Part shown: positions 5,713 through 5,723 of the stretch, piece after piece | Numbering within the stretch: the stretch's first letter is position 1 | How the letters are laid out: every line of letters begins with the position of its first letter | Assembly (NCBI GenBank): GCA_001800005.1 | Contig: MGUL01000060.1 | Location: 1,244-6,966, forward strand | Reading direction: 5' to 3' | From: Elusimicrobia bacterium RBG_16_66_12 | GTDB taxonomy: Bacteria > Elusimicrobiota > Elusimicrobia > UBA1565 > UBA9628 | DNA: 5,723 bases | Position numbers and translations under genes: made by a program | The notes under the pieces: model-generated | Database searches by the model: none | Told to the model about the DNA's origin: nothing | What the model saw: only the letters and a program-made list of their open reading frames with translations

Positions 5713-5723
5713 CCGCATTGACG

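Noticed and set aside
4732..5718. 328-codon open frame on the minus strand
   Set aside because: It is antisense to the lipoprotein, which has a clear lipobox and promoter. The Arg/Val/Ala-rich translation looks like a shadow; only its last 15 codons are considered, as a possible leader.

Overview
The window is a 5.7 kb piece of a GC-rich bacterial chromosome with densely packed genes. A predicted lipoprotein (lipobox ending in Cys) and a Sec-type exported protein point to a cell with a periplasm or outer surface, most likely Gram-negative. The aldolase is a class II enzyme of the sort found outside the enteric bacteria. I cannot place the phylum from this sequence alone. No RNA gene, CRISPR array, insertion sequence or phage gene is visible.

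Left part (1-2087, minus strand): a class II fructose-bisphosphate aldolase (start 2087, strong ribosome binding site) is followed by a 12-TM-type MFS drug/metabolite exporter that runs off the left edge. The aldolase stop and the probable transporter start share four bases (CTGA), so the two genes look co-transcribed and translationally coupled. A plausible promoter for this pair lies at 2115-2144.

Centre (2143-3861, plus strand): a divergently transcribed gene encodes a two-part protein. Its N-terminal part is an XdhC/CoxI-type molybdenum-hydroxylase maturation protein. Its C-terminal part is a MocA-like nucleotidyltransferase (molybdopterin cytidylyltransferase type). Both would act in preparing the molybdopterin cytosine dinucleotide cofactor and loading it into xanthine dehydrogenase-type enzymes, but no such enzyme is in the window. 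The N-terminal subdomain lacks the usual cysteine-containing signature.

Right part: a convergent minus-strand gene (3879-4700) encodes an exported protein of unknown function with visibly lower GC than its neighbours. A 292-base intergenic stretch (4701-4992) follows. It holds a possible 15-codon upstream ORF, one copy of a near-repeat, and an AT-rich promoter with a palindrome. A plus-strand gene (4993-5655) encodes a cysteine-containing lipoprotein with a Pro/Tyr-rich tail; its promoter is so close that the mRNA may be leaderless. A strong GC-rich hairpin follows it at the right edge.

Only two gene pairs show a physical link that suggests common control: aldolase with transporter (overlap), and aldolase with XdhC-MocA (shared divergent start region). 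The two envelope genes on the right are divergent from each other and share an intergenic region. The sequence shows no pathway that joins all five genes.
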